Assembly (NCBI GenBank): GCA_016742255.1
Contig: JACVCB010000024.1
Span: 1 to 56,572, forward strand
Length of the DNA: 56,572 nucleotides
Origin: Leptospira sp.
GTDB lineage: Bacteria; Spirochaetota; Leptospiria; Leptospirales; Leptospiraceae
Direction: 5' to 3'
Made by a program: the position numbers and the translations under genes. Positions 43,933 to 52,699 of this stretch are shown here, piece after piece. The stretch's first letter is position 1; each line of letters starts with the position of its first letter. The notes under the pieces were generated by a model. That model was not told where the DNA came from, did no database searches, and saw nothing but the letters and a program-made list of their open reading frames with translations.

Positions 43933-44622
43933 TTATGGTGAAGAATTGAACCTCAAAGTTTTTTGATAAGCTTGGTATCGTTTTTCAAATTCATTATATC
44001 TCGGAATGGATACAGCTAAAACATACGATTGATTGGGATTGTTTTGAATAAAGTCTTGGTGATATCCTTCAGCTCGATAAAAATGTTTTAACTTTTGAAA
44101 TTCTGTTACAAAATTTCCTTTCCAAATGTTCTTTGATTGGATTTCTTTTTGGATTTCCTTTGCTGTTTTAAATTCTTCATCATTGGAATAAAAGAGTATG
44201 GAACGGTAGGAAGAACCAACATCAGGTCCTTGCCTGTCTTTTGTTGTTGGGTCATGTGAGAGAAAAAATACTCTACATAATTCCGCATAACTCACTTTAG
44301 ATGGATCGTATATGATGAATACTGATTCCGCATGACCAGTTGTTTCTGTATTTACTGATTCGTAAGTTGGGTTATCTGTGTGTCCACCTGCATAACCAGA
44401 AGTCACATCGACTACACCAGGAATGGATTCAAAAATATGTTCGGAACACCAAAAACAACCTTCAGCAAATACTGCAATTTTTTGACCTGGTTTTGTGGTC
44501 AGTGGCACTGACTCCACCTTCGAAGTTTCCGTAACGGGACCGCAAAACAAATAAAAAACAGCCATTGCCAAAATTGGAAAGTAAGGAAGAGGGTACATAG
44601 ATCGCTTGGGAAGGAAGGTCAT
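43933..44622 (-). CDS. msrA: Peptide-methionine (S)-S-oxide reductase MsrA with lipoprotein signal
   Basis: The enzyme reduces the S form of methionine sulfoxide in proteins. The 229-residue protein carries the catalytic motif GCFWCSEHIF, FIIYDPSKVSYAELCRVFF and DRQGPDVGSSYRSILFY. The N-terminal 27 residues form a hydrophobic segment ending in FYLFCGPV, which looks like a lipoprotein signal, so this MsrA is probably an exported lipoprotein protecting envelope proteins. Most MsrA proteins are cytosolic and shorter. The start at 44622 has no clear ribosome binding site; an ATG at 44598 is an alternative that keeps the signal. Confidence 0.88.
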   Translation of the reverse strand: MTFLPKRSMYPLPYFPILAMAVFYLFCGPVTETSKVESVPLTTKPGQKIAVFAEGCFWCSEHIFESIPGVVDVTSGYAGGHTDNPTYESVNTETTGHAESVFIIYDPSKVSYAELCRVFFLSHDPTTKDRQGPDVGSSYRSILFYSNDEEFKTAKEIQKEIQSKNIWKGNFVTEFQKLKHFYRAEGYHQDFIQNNPNQSYVLAVSIPRYNEFEKRYQAYQKTLRFNSSP

Positions 44623-44687
44623 ATTGGTTAGATAGTTCCCATCGCAGTTTAGTCGTAAAATCTTTTCAAAAGGAAGCTGAATGAGTC

Positions 44688-45290
44688 CTATGGAGGTGTG
44701 ACATCTTTTTCATATGGGAAATGATCTCTCGAATTTGGCGTTTCCATCCCATTTTGGTAAATGAAAATTCGATTGTTTCCCGAAAACTGTGCCAAGGGTT
44801 TGTGGAATTTTTGTTTTAAATAATAACCGAAAAGAATGAGACTTAAACAGAAGAAAAGAATCGTTTGGTTATTGTCTTTGGAATGGAGAAAATAAAAGGA
44901 CCCAACTAAAACGAATGTTTGGCTTAGAAGCCAAATGAATGTTCGGTTTTTTAAAAAAGAAATCCATCCAATTTCTGCAACTTGGTTTCGAATCCCTTGT
45001 ACGAGGATGCCTAAAATGGGAATCCGAAGTAAAACTCCCAAAAATCCAATCACTACAATTAGAATTAATATGAGCCAAAGGGAAGTGAATACCAAATTCC
45101 ACCAAAAAAGAAATGTGATGGGAGGGATGAACACTTCAGGAAAACTAATTCCATAAAAAAGAAATCGAATTAAGAACCAAAAAAGTGCAATATAAAATCC
45201 GAACACCATTGAATGAAAAATTGATTCAGATGTTCGTGCAACGATATTTTTATCAATTTTATTTCGGGAAAAATACCATTTTAAGCCCAA
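44688..45290 (-). CDS. Hypothetical multi-pass membrane protein
   Basis: The 200-residue protein has about five hydrophobic segments (around residues 28-48, 54-88, 109-126, 130-145) with a cytosolic C-terminal tail. It is not recognised as a named family. The start is uncertain: TTG at 45290 overlaps the TauE gene by about 30 bases, and an ATG at 45209 would remove 27 residues and part of the first segment. It is the last gene of the leftward sulfur cluster and may encode an accessory membrane protein. Confidence 0.6.
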   Translation of the reverse strand: MGLKWYFSRNKIDKNIVARTSESIFHSMVFGFYIALFWFLIRFLFYGISFPEVFIPPITFLFWWNLVFTSLWLILILIVVIGFLGVLLRIPILGILVQGIRNQVAEIGWISFLKNRTFIWLLSQTFVLVGSFYFLHSKDNNQTILFFCLSLILFGYYLKQKFHKPLAQFSGNNRIFIYQNGMETPNSRDHFPYEKDVTPP

Positions 45291-45624
45291 CGATCACCGT
45301 GAAGATTCCAAAAAATCGAGAAAGTACACTCGTATCGATTTTTGAAGCCGCCCCTGCACCAAAGATACTCCCTAATATAAATCCTACACTAATGAGAGCT
45401 GCAGCAAATAAATTTGTTTCTCCTCTCGTATAATATATGTAAGCTGCTACGATTCCAATTGGTGGTACCATCGCAGCTAATGTTGTACCTTGTGCTAATT
45501 TTTGATTGAAGTCAAAAAAATACACAAGAGCAGGAACTAATAAAATACCACCACCAATCCCAACGAGTCCTCCGAGAACTCCCGCTCCAATTCCTAATAG
45601 TAAAAATAAAATTCCGATACTCAT
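45259..45624 (-). CDS. Short TauE/SafE-family membrane permease
   Basis: The 121-residue protein has four hydrophobic helices. Its first helix pair carries GIGAGVLGGLVGIGGGILLVPAL, the TauE/SafE glycine-rich motif. It is about half the length of classic TauE proteins, matching the short type that is often found near persulfide dioxygenase and rhodanese genes. The ATG at 45624 overlaps the MBL stop (ATGA), so it is preferred to a TTG at 45639. It likely exports sulfite, thiosulfate or related anions. Confidence 0.85.
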   Translation of the reverse strand: MSIGILFLLLGIGAGVLGGLVGIGGGILLVPALVYFFDFNQKLAQGTTLAAMVPPIGIVAAYIYYTRGETNLFAAALISVGFILGSIFGAGAASKIDTSVLSRFFGIFTVIVGLKMVFFPK

Positions 45625-46367
45625 ACAACTTTCCCACAAGCACGATTCGCAGGCACTGCTTCGTGTATTTTTTTTGGTTCTGGTAAATTTAAATTGTCCA
45701 TAATTGATTTAAATTCCTCCAACGATTTTTTTGCGATTCTCGGATTCCAATTTTTTTCCTCACCAATCGTTGTAGAAACAAACCCTTTATAATCATGTCC
45801 AGGAAATACAACTGTATCGTTTGGTAGTTGGAATAATTTATTGGTAATTGAATTGTATAATTCTTCGGCACTTCCACCTTGGAAATCTGTTCTGCCACAA
45901 CCTCTAACAAAAAGAGCATCTCCGGTAAAAACATATTTTCCATTGAGAAGTAAAGAAATCGAACAAGGGGTGTGACCTGGTGTGTGGATTACTTCTAGAT
46001 AGAGTTTCCCAATTTGTAACACATCTTTGTCTTTTAAAAAATGAGTCGCACATTCAGCTCCAGATAAATGAGGTGCATAAGCTTCACATCCGGTTTGATC
46101 TCGTAACTCACCTGCAGCCGTTATATGGTCTGCATGCATATGAGTTTCGATGGTCGCAACCAATTGAAATCCCATCGAAACTAAATAGTCTAAATCTCTT
46201 TCTAACTTCTCAAGAACTGGGTCAATCAGGACTGCCTGTTTTGTAGATTTTTCGAGTAATAAATAAGTCCAAGTCCCTGATTCTATATCATAAAGTGGTT
46301 TGATTTCGATTTCATTGTTCACGTCAGTAGTCACCATGGTTTGATTATCCTTAGTCCGATCATTCAT
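45621..46367 (-). CDS. ETHE1-like persulfide dioxygenase (MBL fold)
   Basis: The 248-residue protein is a metallo-beta-lactamase-fold enzyme with THMHADHITAAGEL (metal-binding H and D, near residue 75), HTPGHTPCS, FTGDALFVRGCGRTDFQ and VFPGHDYKG near the C terminus. The G-C-G-R-T-D-F-Q-G-G segment and three-His metal site are typical of ETHE1-type persulfide dioxygenases, which oxidise glutathione persulfide to sulfite. The start ATG at 46367 has GGAG four bases upstream. It is the first gene of a leftward operon with TauE, and it is divergent from the rhodanese gene across the dyad at 46408-46428. Confidence 0.88.
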   Translation of the reverse strand: MNDRTKDNQTMVTTDVNNEIEIKPLYDIESGTWTYLLLEKSTKQAVLIDPVLEKLERDLDYLVSMGFQLVATIETHMHADHITAAGELRDQTGCEAYAPHLSGAECATHFLKDKDVLQIGKLYLEVIHTPGHTPCSISLLLNGKYVFTGDALFVRGCGRTDFQGGSAEELYNSITNKLFQLPNDTVVFPGHDYKGFVSTTIGEEKNWNPRIAKKSLEEFKSIMDNLNLPEPKKIHEAVPANRACGKVV

Positions 46368-46407
46368 TCAACTCCAATTTAATGTAGGCGAGGTCCCGTA
46401 AGGGATA

Positions 46408-46428
46408 ATACCATACCCCCTATGGTAT
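46408..46428. promoter_or_regulatory. CsoR/CstR-like operator dyad between rhodanese and persulfide dioxygenase genes
   Basis: ATACCATA (46408-46415) and TATGGTAT (46421-46428) are perfect 8-base inverted repeats flanking CCCCC. A nested ATACC/GGTAT pair with a C-rich centre (46413-46428) resembles C-tract dyads bound by CsoR/RcnR/CstR family repressors. CstR regulates persulfide-detoxification genes of this kind in other bacteria. It lies in the divergent region and could control both directions. No csoR-like gene is in the window. Confidence 0.55.
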
Positions 46429-46483
46429 ATAGTTTTTCTTGACTCATTCCATGGCAACTAAAAAATGGAAAAAAGAGGTAATT

Positions 46484-46837
46484 ATGAAAATATTTGTAAT
46501 AGTGGGAGTGATCATTGGATTCCTCTTCGTTTTTGTAAAAAAAATTCAATCAAAAGGAGATAAACAAATGGTTCAAGAATGGATTCAGGAAGGGGCAGTT
46601 GTTGTTGATGTAAGGACTAAGTCTGAATTTGCGGAAGGTCATTTTCCAGGAGCCATCAACATTCCTGTTGATGTATTACCTATGGAATTAGGTACATTCA
46701 AAAACAAACAATCTAAAATTGTTGTTTATTGTCGATCTGGTGCAAGAAGTGAAAGGGCAAAACAAATATTATCGGCGAGTGGATTTTCTTCCGTCATCAA
46801 TGCAGGTGGATTATCAGATATGCCTAACTCACGTTAA
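46484..46837 (+). CDS. Membrane-anchored rhodanese-like sulfurtransferase
   Basis: The 117-residue protein has one N-terminal helix (residues about 2-20) and a single rhodanese domain with the active-site loop VVYCRSGARSERA (catalytic cysteine near residue 87) and the segment VVVDVRTKSEFAEGHFPGAINIP. The ATG at 46484 is chosen because GAGGT precedes it and it starts at the signal-anchor segment; upstream in-frame codons lack such a site. It is divergent from the persulfide dioxygenase operon and probably part of the same regulon, handling persulfide or thiosulfate sulfur. Confidence 0.88.
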   Translation: MKIFVIVGVIIGFLFVFVKKIQSKGDKQMVQEWIQEGAVVVDVRTKSEFAEGHFPGAINIPVDVLPMELGTFKNKQSKIVVYCRSGARSERAKQILSASGFSSVINAGGLSDMPNSR

Positions 46838-46842
46838 CTAGT

Positions 46843-48057
46843 TTAAGAACCTACACCAATCGGGCTCTTCGCTTTAAATTGGTGTAGTGAATAAAGATCT
46901 GCTAATTTGTTTTGCGATTCGTTTGATAAATCGACAAATTCCGCACCTACACTGTAATTGTTTTCACCTATCTTTTGTTTACGAACAACTTTGATTTTTG
47001 CACTGATTTCATGTTTGGAGTCGGATTCGCGTAATAACACAGATATGGGTTCGTTCACCAGTAAATCATCTTCTGTCTCAAATGCAATTCCAGTAATTGA
47101 AATATTTTTTGAAATAGAACGAATGGTTCTATTTGGTAAAACACAAAACAATTCTAAGTTTGCTTCAAATCGTAAACTACTTCTTTTTTCGTTGGAATAC
47201 ACAACGATTTGATTTTTACCTGAATCTTTTGCTGTATATAAAGCTCTATCAGCAAAATCATACATATCTTCACATCGTTTTACTTTTTCAGGAAAAGAAA
47301 CAAGCCCACCACTAATTGTAACAGGTTTACCGCTGATTTGAATGGTTCTGCATGCTTCTAATAATTTTTCGGAAGCGATGAGTGCTTGTGATTCATTTGA
47401 TTGAGGGAATATGATTGCGAATTCTTCACCACCAATACGACATGCAGTGTCTTCCATTCTTAAACTCGTTGCGATTTTATTGGCAACTTGTTTTAGGATT
47501 TCATCTCCCATCAAATGACCATATGTATCATTAATTTTTTTAAAATCGTCAATATCGATCACGAGTAACGAAAGATTCTGATTGTACCGTGTGGATTGTT
47601 TAAATTCTCGAACCAGTGCTGTTTCAAAATGCCTACGATTGTATAACCTAGTCAGTTCATCCACCAAGATAAGTTTTTCAGTTTCAGAAAATAAACGTAG
47701 TTCGATGATTTTAGGATTTTTAATTTTATGGGTTTGATTGATAAAATAATCAAGCAGTGCAACACGAAAACCAACAGGACGTTTTAAACAGTTTGAGAGT
47801 TTGTTTTTGTTTTCTAAAACTTCGTTCCAAATCTCTTTAGAATCCGATTCTGGAATGTCGAGCGAGGTTAACACCTTCAAAACAGCCGAGTAAATCTGGG
47901 AATGGTCTTGGTTTTGAAATTGGTTTTTTTGTAATTTTTGAATGAGTAATTCTTCATTGTATGGATCTTCTTCGAGAAGGTCCATTATCGTATCTTCGAT
48001 ACGTTGGCCATTCCTAGGCCTAAGAGATGTATGGGATTTGATCATTTCCGATTTCAC
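46843..48057 (-). CDS. GGDEF-PilZ diguanylate cyclase
   Basis: The 404-residue protein has a helical N-terminal region (residues about 1-130), a GGDEF domain (about 135-290) with active-site G-G-E-E-F and an intact I-site R-M-E-D five residues before it, and a C-terminal PilZ domain (about 290-395; R-S-S-L-R and K-N-I-S-I-T-G). It is therefore predicted to make c-di-GMP, inhibit itself, and also bind it. The GTG start at 48057 is uncertain; ATG at 48045 is an alternative. It lies downstream of the chemoreceptor gene by 100 bases on the same strand, and its 3' end is convergent with the rhodanese gene. Confidence 0.87.
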   Translation of the reverse strand: MKSEMIKSHTSLRPRNGQRIEDTIMDLLEEDPYNEELLIQKLQKNQFQNQDHSQIYSAVLKVLTSLDIPESDSKEIWNEVLENKNKLSNCLKRPVGFRVALLDYFINQTHKIKNPKIIELRLFSETEKLILVDELTRLYNRRHFETALVREFKQSTRYNQNLSLLVIDIDDFKKINDTYGHLMGDEILKQVANKIATSLRMEDTACRIGGEEFAIIFPQSNESQALIASEKLLEACRTIQISGKPVTISGGLVSFPEKVKRCEDMYDFADRALYTAKDSGKNQIVVYSNEKRSSLRFEANLELFCVLPNRTIRSISKNISITGIAFETEDDLLVNEPISVLLRESDSKHEISAKIKVVRKQKIGENNYSVGAEFVDLSNESQNKLADLYSLHQFKAKSPIGVGS

Positions 48058-48157
48058 TTCTGCGAGAAATTTATTGCCAATATCCCAAAAATCTAGAAGG
48101 ATTCGAAGTTGTAAAGACAGGTTTTAGTTACGAACTGAATTCATCTCATCTAAATCC

Positions 48158-49738
48158 CTAAACGATATTCAATTGTTTTGCCTGTGAGTGGATTTCATTG
48201 ATCTCTTCGTAGAGGAGTTCAACTGAATCCGCGAGTTTTTGCGTAGTTTCGTCGATGACAGAAATCGCACGGTTGATCTCCTTACTACCTGTCATTTGTT
48301 CCTGTGCGATGATTCCAATTTGTTCGGAAAGGACATGGAGTTCTGAGAACGTATTTCTGAGTTTTAGGTTCAGGACTTCTTGTTCTGTCACATGTCCCTC
48401 TAAACCTAAAATTTCGCTTTCAATCCGTAACAATTCGTTATTTTGATTTTCTACTTGCGATTTCACTTCTTTGGAGAATCGAGTGCCCTCGTTAATTTTT
48501 AGTCCAGCGTCCTTTACAATTTTTGCAATTGTTCCTGCATTGGACTGCGAACGTTCCGCCAATTTAGCTACTTCTTGAGCAACAACTGCGAAACCTCTAC
48601 CGTGTTCACCTGCACGTGCAGCTTCGATTGAGGCATTTAACGCGAGTAAGTTGGTTTGATCGGCAATTTCTGACATCATTTGGTTGATTTCTTCGACTTT
48701 CGAAAATGCTTGGTTGAGTTCTGAATAGATGCCGTTTAATTCTTCAGAAGATATTTTTACTTTTTTACTATAATCAGCAGAAATACTGACATCCTTTGCA
48801 ATTTGCATTGTTTTAGTTTTCACACTCTCACTTATATTTTGGAGAGATAAAAAGTTTTGATCTACAATTTTGACCCGTGTGACTTGGTCTTCTACCAAGT
48901 TTGCAGAACTAATCGCAGATGAAGAAAGTTCTTCAACGGATGCGGAAATTTCTTCGACCGATGCTGCTTGGTTTTGCGATTGGTTGTGGAGTTCGTCAGA
49001 CATAGACTGTAATTTGTCTACAGATAAGGCGAGAGTGTTTGCTGATTTTTCTAACTGATATGATTTGTTTGTGATAATTGATTGTTTATCCAAACTTTCT
49101 TTTAACTTAGTTTTTAGATCATTTTGCATTTCTCTCATCAAAGAAACTACGAATCGTAAACTAAAAATAACGCCAAAATAGAAGATAATCTTCTGAACTT
49201 CTGTGGTGACAATGATATGATTGGCTCTTAACATTTCTGGGAATGGTTTTGGAATAAAAACAGAACCTAATGAATGGGACAAATAAATCCCACCGATATA
49301 CAAAAAAGTTGATACTATACCGATCGTCATCACCAATTTAGTATCAAATAAAAAGCTGGAATAGATAGCGATAAAGATGAAGATGATGTAAAATATTCCC
49401 GTACTTAATGTGTTACTAGCATCTGCTTTTGTATAATTATTATAAATATCTAAATAGAAAAAACACACGATGATCATCAAATCGATAAAGACTATGGATG
49501 CCGCCATTCGTTTCGAAATTTCTTTTTCTTTTTTGAGTAAATAACCTGGTATGATGGCATTGACTAAATAAATCAGGGAACCTATCAAATTGGGTAAAAA
49601 ACTTTTAGTCGCATAATTGGAGGCAACACCTAAAAGGAAAATAATTCCTAACCCATACTTAGTAAAAACGATGAGAGAAACACCTTTTCGGAATAACGTT
49701 CTTTCAAATTTCTGTATTTCATCTGTTTCTATAGCCAT
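48158..49738 (-). CDS. Methyl-accepting chemotaxis protein with multi-helix membrane domain
   Basis: The 526-residue protein has about six transmembrane helices in residues 22-205 and no large periplasmic sensor domain, then a cytosolic signalling domain without an obvious HAMP. The tip region [20 protein letters not shown] followed by [18 protein letters not shown] is typical. The start ATG at 49738 has GAGGAAG four bases upstream. The membrane-embedded sensor suggests a lipophilic, redox or energy stimulus, by analogy only. Confidence 0.92.
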   Translation of the reverse strand: MAIETDEIQKFERTLFRKGVSLIVFTKYGLGIIFLLGVASNYATKSFLPNLIGSLIYLVNAIIPGYLLKKEKEISKRMAASIVFIDLMIIVCFFYLDIYNNYTKADASNTLSTGIFYIIFIFIAIYSSFLFDTKLVMTIGIVSTFLYIGGIYLSHSLGSVFIPKPFPEMLRANHIIVTTEVQKIIFYFGVIFSLRFVVSLMREMQNDLKTKLKESLDKQSIITNKSYQLEKSANTLALSVDKLQSMSDELHNQSQNQAASVEEISASVEELSSSAISSANLVEDQVTRVKIVDQNFLSLQNISESVKTKTMQIAKDVSISADYSKKVKISSEELNGIYSELNQAFSKVEEINQMMSEIADQTNLLALNASIEAARAGEHGRGFAVVAQEVAKLAERSQSNAGTIAKIVKDAGLKINEGTRFSKEVKSQVENQNNELLRIESEILGLEGHVTEQEVLNLKLRNTFSELHVLSEQIGIIAQEQMTGSKEINRAISVIDETTQKLADSVELLYEEINEIHSQAKQLNIV

Positions 49739-49971
49739 GTTTCTTCCTCAATGTAAGAGACGAAAATTATCGTAGAATTCTGAGATTCCTTTGTTTGTAC
49801 GGGTGGAAACGAAATTTTGTCTAGAAAGAAAAGATTACGATGCCTAAAATGCTTCGTAGTACTCCTTAAATTTGGAGAGAGGGCTTTCGTTTTTTAGCAG
49901 ATTCAAAAATGAATCCAGGGATTTCCGACATAAATCTCCTGGATGTTGGAATTGAATGTATTAGTAGAATT

Positions 49972-50811
49972 TTATATTCTTTCTGAAATCAAAGTTTCTA
50001 AAACCATTGTTTCAACTACTTGGCCACCACGTTCATTCAAATGGATTGCGTCAGTTAGATAATAATATCCGTTAGCCTCTCCTAAATCATTCCAAGAGGA
50101 TGTAGTGGAATAATACTTTAAAATTGTCCAATACATGTTCCAAGTACTTTTGACATAAGGTGTTTTCTTGAGATTTTGTACCGATAACAAACCTTTTGTT
50201 AAAGTTTCATGGAGTGGTTTATACATTACTTTTTGTTTTGTAGCGACTTCTTTTGTAAGTTCTGCAAAACGTTTGGATCTTAAAAATGGAATGGAATTCG
50301 GATCTTCGCCTAAAATTGGAGGAGAAAAAAGAATGATCTTCGATTTGGTTTCATTTTGGATTCTCCTCACAATTGTTGTTAGATTCTGAACAAAACTGTT
50401 CTCAGTGACAGGTTCTTTTAAATCCCATAAACTTGCATATTGATCATATTCCTCTTTTGATAATGTTGCTTTTAAATCATTGGTTCCAATCATGATAAAA
50501 ACATAATCTGGTTGTAGTTTGATTACAGAATCGAGTTGTTCTAGGATTTGTACTGTCAATCGACTGTTGATCCCTTCATTAACAACTAATGCATTTGCCA
50601 ACTTTGGATTTTTCCTGATTGATTCGACATAATCATAACTCACTCGACCATGAGTAATACTATCACCTAAAAATACAATTTTGGGTGATTTAGAAACATC
50701 TCCTTCTAATGTTCCTTTTAAATTATTAGAAGGTACCTTGGTTGCTTGGAAAACAACACATGATTGGAAGACAATGAAAGAGAGTATTGAGATAAACTGA
50801 GTTCGTTTCAT
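49972..50811 (-). CDS. SGNH/GDSL-family hydrolase lipoprotein
   Basis: The 279-residue protein has a lipoprotein signal (IVFQSC, cysteine near residue 18) and an SGNH hydrolase domain: block I VFLGDSITHG (nucleophile Ser), block III FIMIGTNDL and block V DAIHLNERG (catalytic Asp and His). It probably hydrolyses esters on lipids or glycans in the envelope. It lies alone, in the same direction as the chemoreceptor gene but separated by 233 bases with no visible gene or clear signal. Confidence 0.88.
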   Translation of the reverse strand: MKRTQFISILSFIVFQSCVVFQATKVPSNNLKGTLEGDVSKSPKIVFLGDSITHGRVSYDYVESIRKNPKLANALVVNEGINSRLTVQILEQLDSVIKLQPDYVFIMIGTNDLKATLSKEEYDQYASLWDLKEPVTENSFVQNLTTIVRRIQNETKSKIILFSPPILGEDPNSIPFLRSKRFAELTKEVATKQKVMYKPLHETLTKGLLSVQNLKKTPYVKSTWNMYWTILKYYSTTSSWNDLGEANGYYYLTDAIHLNERGGQVVETMVLETLISERI

Positions 50812-50869
50812 GCAAACGATGATACCTGAATGTTTCTAAATTAAAAAGAAGAAAATCATTGAATCAGTG

Positions 50870-51469
50870 TTATTTCTTAAGTGTTTCTAAAAATAACTCT
50901 AACCAAGGTTTAAGATCAGAAAAAATAGGTTTTTTGTGTTTCAGCAATAGCCGGAAGTACAAAGTTCCATAAAGAATGTCCATACAAACTTCTATGTCAT
51001 CGTCACTTAATGGTTTGATTTGTTTGGTTTTGATTGCATTTTCAAAAAAAACTTTAGCGGCCAATCTTCTTGGTAATAAATATTCTTTCAGGACAGACTC
51101 AGAAAGTTCCTGATCTTGTTGGCCTGCACCTATCAAAGTTGCGATTACTTTTCCAAATTTTCCATTAAATAAATTTGATAAGGATTCCATTTGATTGATT
51201 AGGGCTTTGTTAAATGGTTCGTTTGTTGGGAACTCCAAAAAAGGTGAGATTAAATGAGAAACGGAACTCATTGCTAATTTTGCCTTATTGGGCCATCTTC
51301 TATAAATGGTAGTTTTTGCAATGCCAGTTTTGGAGACAATTTCATCCAATGAAAAACCATAATACCCTTTTTTTGCTAACATTTCATAGGTAACTTTTAA
51401 TACGATTGGTTCCAAATCTTCCGATCTGGGTCTTCCTTGTGTTTTGAATGTATTTTTTTTCTGAACCAT
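50870..51469 (-). CDS. TetR/AcrR-family transcriptional regulator
   Basis: The 199-residue protein has an N-terminal helix-turn-helix (KKGYYGFSLDEIVSKTGIAKTTIYRRWPNKAKL, residues about 33-65; the recognition helix ends IYRRWPNK) and a helical ligand-binding C-terminal domain. The basic N-terminal tail (KKNTFKTQGRPRSED) is typical. It is divergent from the SnoaL-like gene over a region carrying dyads with CGATAC half-sites, so it likely represses itself and its neighbour. Confidence 0.9.
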   Translation of the reverse strand: MVQKKNTFKTQGRPRSEDLEPIVLKVTYEMLAKKGYYGFSLDEIVSKTGIAKTTIYRRWPNKAKLAMSSVSHLISPFLEFPTNEPFNKALINQMESLSNLFNGKFGKVIATLIGAGQQDQELSESVLKEYLLPRRLAAKVFFENAIKTKQIKPLSDDDIEVCMDILYGTLYFRLLLKHKKPIFSDLKPWLELFLETLKK

Positions 51470-51493
51470 AGGGGAATCTTTATAAAAAATGGA

Positions 51494-51550
51494 TTGACGT
51501 CAATTATATTTCGATACTATCAGTGTTGATATTCGATACCAATAGTATCG
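51494..51550. promoter_or_regulatory. TetR-type operator and promoter region
   Basis: The -35-like TTGACG (51494-51499) is followed after 15 bases by TACTAT (51515-51520). Half-site CGATAC occurs at 51512-51517 and 51534-51539, and GTATCG at 51545-51550. The last two form an inverted repeat with a 5-base spacer. A wider 9-base dyad (51512-51520 with 51542-51550) spans the region. The arrangement fits binding of a TetR dimer or two dimers over the promoter. Confidence 0.55.
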
Positions 51551-51567
51551 TAATTAAAGGAGTTAGT

Positions 51568-52038
51568 ATGAGGCCTGTATTGTTGTTGGCAACATTGGTG
51601 TTGGGAAGTGTAGGGGTATTCGCTAAAACAAGCCGAATTTCCAGTGATAAGGTATTGGAAACGTTTTTTAACGAATTTGGGAAAGGAAATATGGCAGGAG
51701 TTATCAGTTGTTTTCATGAGAAAACTGTCATCACAGCAGTTCGTACTGGAAGTCGAAACGAAGGTCAGTTATATGGATCTTACGAAGGACTCAAAGGTGT
51801 GGAAGATTTTCTTTCCAATATGGGAAAAGAATTTGATACAAAACAATTCCAAGTAGAAAACATCGTTGGGAAAGGGAATGTCGCTTATGCTAGTGGATCT
51901 TTCCTCCATATCATCAAAGACACAGGCAAACCATTCCAAAGTGATTGGGCACTCAAGGTTGAATTAAAAGATGGAAAAATTATTTCCTATCATTTTTATG
52001 AAGACAGTGCTTCCTATCTTTTGGCTTCTAGAAAATAA
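51568..52038 (+). CDS. Exported SnoaL/NTF2-like protein
   Basis: The 156-residue protein has a signal peptide (residues about 1-20, cleaved near VFA-K) and a SnoaL/ketosteroid-isomerase-like fold: VLETFFNEFGKGNMAGVISCFHEKTVI, GSYEGLKGVEDFLSNMG, and the terminal strands YASGSFLHIIKDTGKP with WALKVELKDGKIISYHFYED. These proteins bind or transform small hydrophobic compounds. The ATG at 51568 has AAAGGAG seven bases upstream. It is divergent from and probably controlled by the TetR gene at 50870-51469. Confidence 0.85.
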   Translation: MRPVLLLATLVLGSVGVFAKTSRISSDKVLETFFNEFGKGNMAGVISCFHEKTVITAVRTGSRNEGQLYGSYEGLKGVEDFLSNMGKEFDTKQFQVENIVGKGNVAYASGSFLHIIKDTGKPFQSDWALKVELKDGKIISYHFYEDSASYLLASRK

Positions 52039-52210
52039 GAATCTATGAATGACAATGCCAACCTCTTAAATGTGAAGTGAAAACATTTTAGTGGTTGGTA
52101 TTTTCGTGCCTAAGAAGACTCTCTTCACCCATATCTCTGGAAATCCATTCCCTCGGTTTGAAAAAAAATATAAAAAAAGTTTGACGGGGTTATGGATACG
52201 CCCTAAATGT

Positions 52211-52233
52211 TGACAATGTAAACAATGTTGTCA
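52211..52233. promoter_or_regulatory. Inverted repeat upstream of the DUF2141 gene
   Basis: TGACAA (52211-52216) and TTGTCA (52228-52233) form a 6-base dyad with an 11-base spacer. It lies just after a possible promoter (TTGACG 52181-52186, TAAATG 52204-52209, 17-base spacing) and before the AAAGGAG ribosome binding site. It is a possible repressor site with unknown protein. The 217-base region 52039-52255 shows no gene. Confidence 0.35.
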
Positions 52234-52255
52234 CTGGCAACAAAGGAGTCTTGGA

Positions 52256-52699
52256 ATGCAGTTGGTCATAGGATTATTTGGGATAATTTTCTTTTTCCCT
52301 TTTTTTTCGTTATTCGCAGGTGATTTGGAAGTGGAGATACTGAATCGTAAATCCAATCAATCAGTGATTTTGTGTGCATTGTATGAATCGGAAAATGGAT
52401 TTCTTTCAGATGAAAAACTTGCAAGTTATAAAATTGTGGGAGTGGAAACTAATCATCAGAAAACTACCTGCCAATTTAAAGGGATCCCGGATAAACAGTA
52501 TGCAGTTTCTGTGTTAGAAGACTTAAATCGAAACGGAAAAATGGACACAACATTCATTGGTTTGCCAAAAGAACCTTGGGGAGTTTCAAGGAATCCACCT
52601 ATGCATACATTCGGACCACCTACCTTCGATGAGGCGGTATTGAATGTAAAATCAAAACTAGTCATCCAAATCAGGTTGAATCATAAGGATTCAAAATGA
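52256..52699 (+). CDS. DUF2141 exported protein
   Basis: The 147-residue protein has a signal peptide (residues about 1-21) and the DUF2141 domain: ILCALYESENGFLS, CQFKGIPDKQYAVSVLEDLNRNGKMDT and GLPKEPWGVSRNPP. DUF2141 proteins are small secreted beta-sandwich proteins of unknown function. A strong ribosome binding site precedes the ATG. The stop codon overlaps the start of the truncated SDR stump (ATGA), showing that the pair was once an operon. Confidence 0.88.
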   Translation: MQLVIGLFGIIFFFPFFSLFAGDLEVEILNRKSNQSVILCALYESENGFLSDEKLASYKIVGVETNHQKTTCQFKGIPDKQYAVSVLEDLNRNGKMDTTFIGLPKEPWGVSRNPPMHTFGPPTFDEAVLNVKSKLVIQIRLNHKDSK

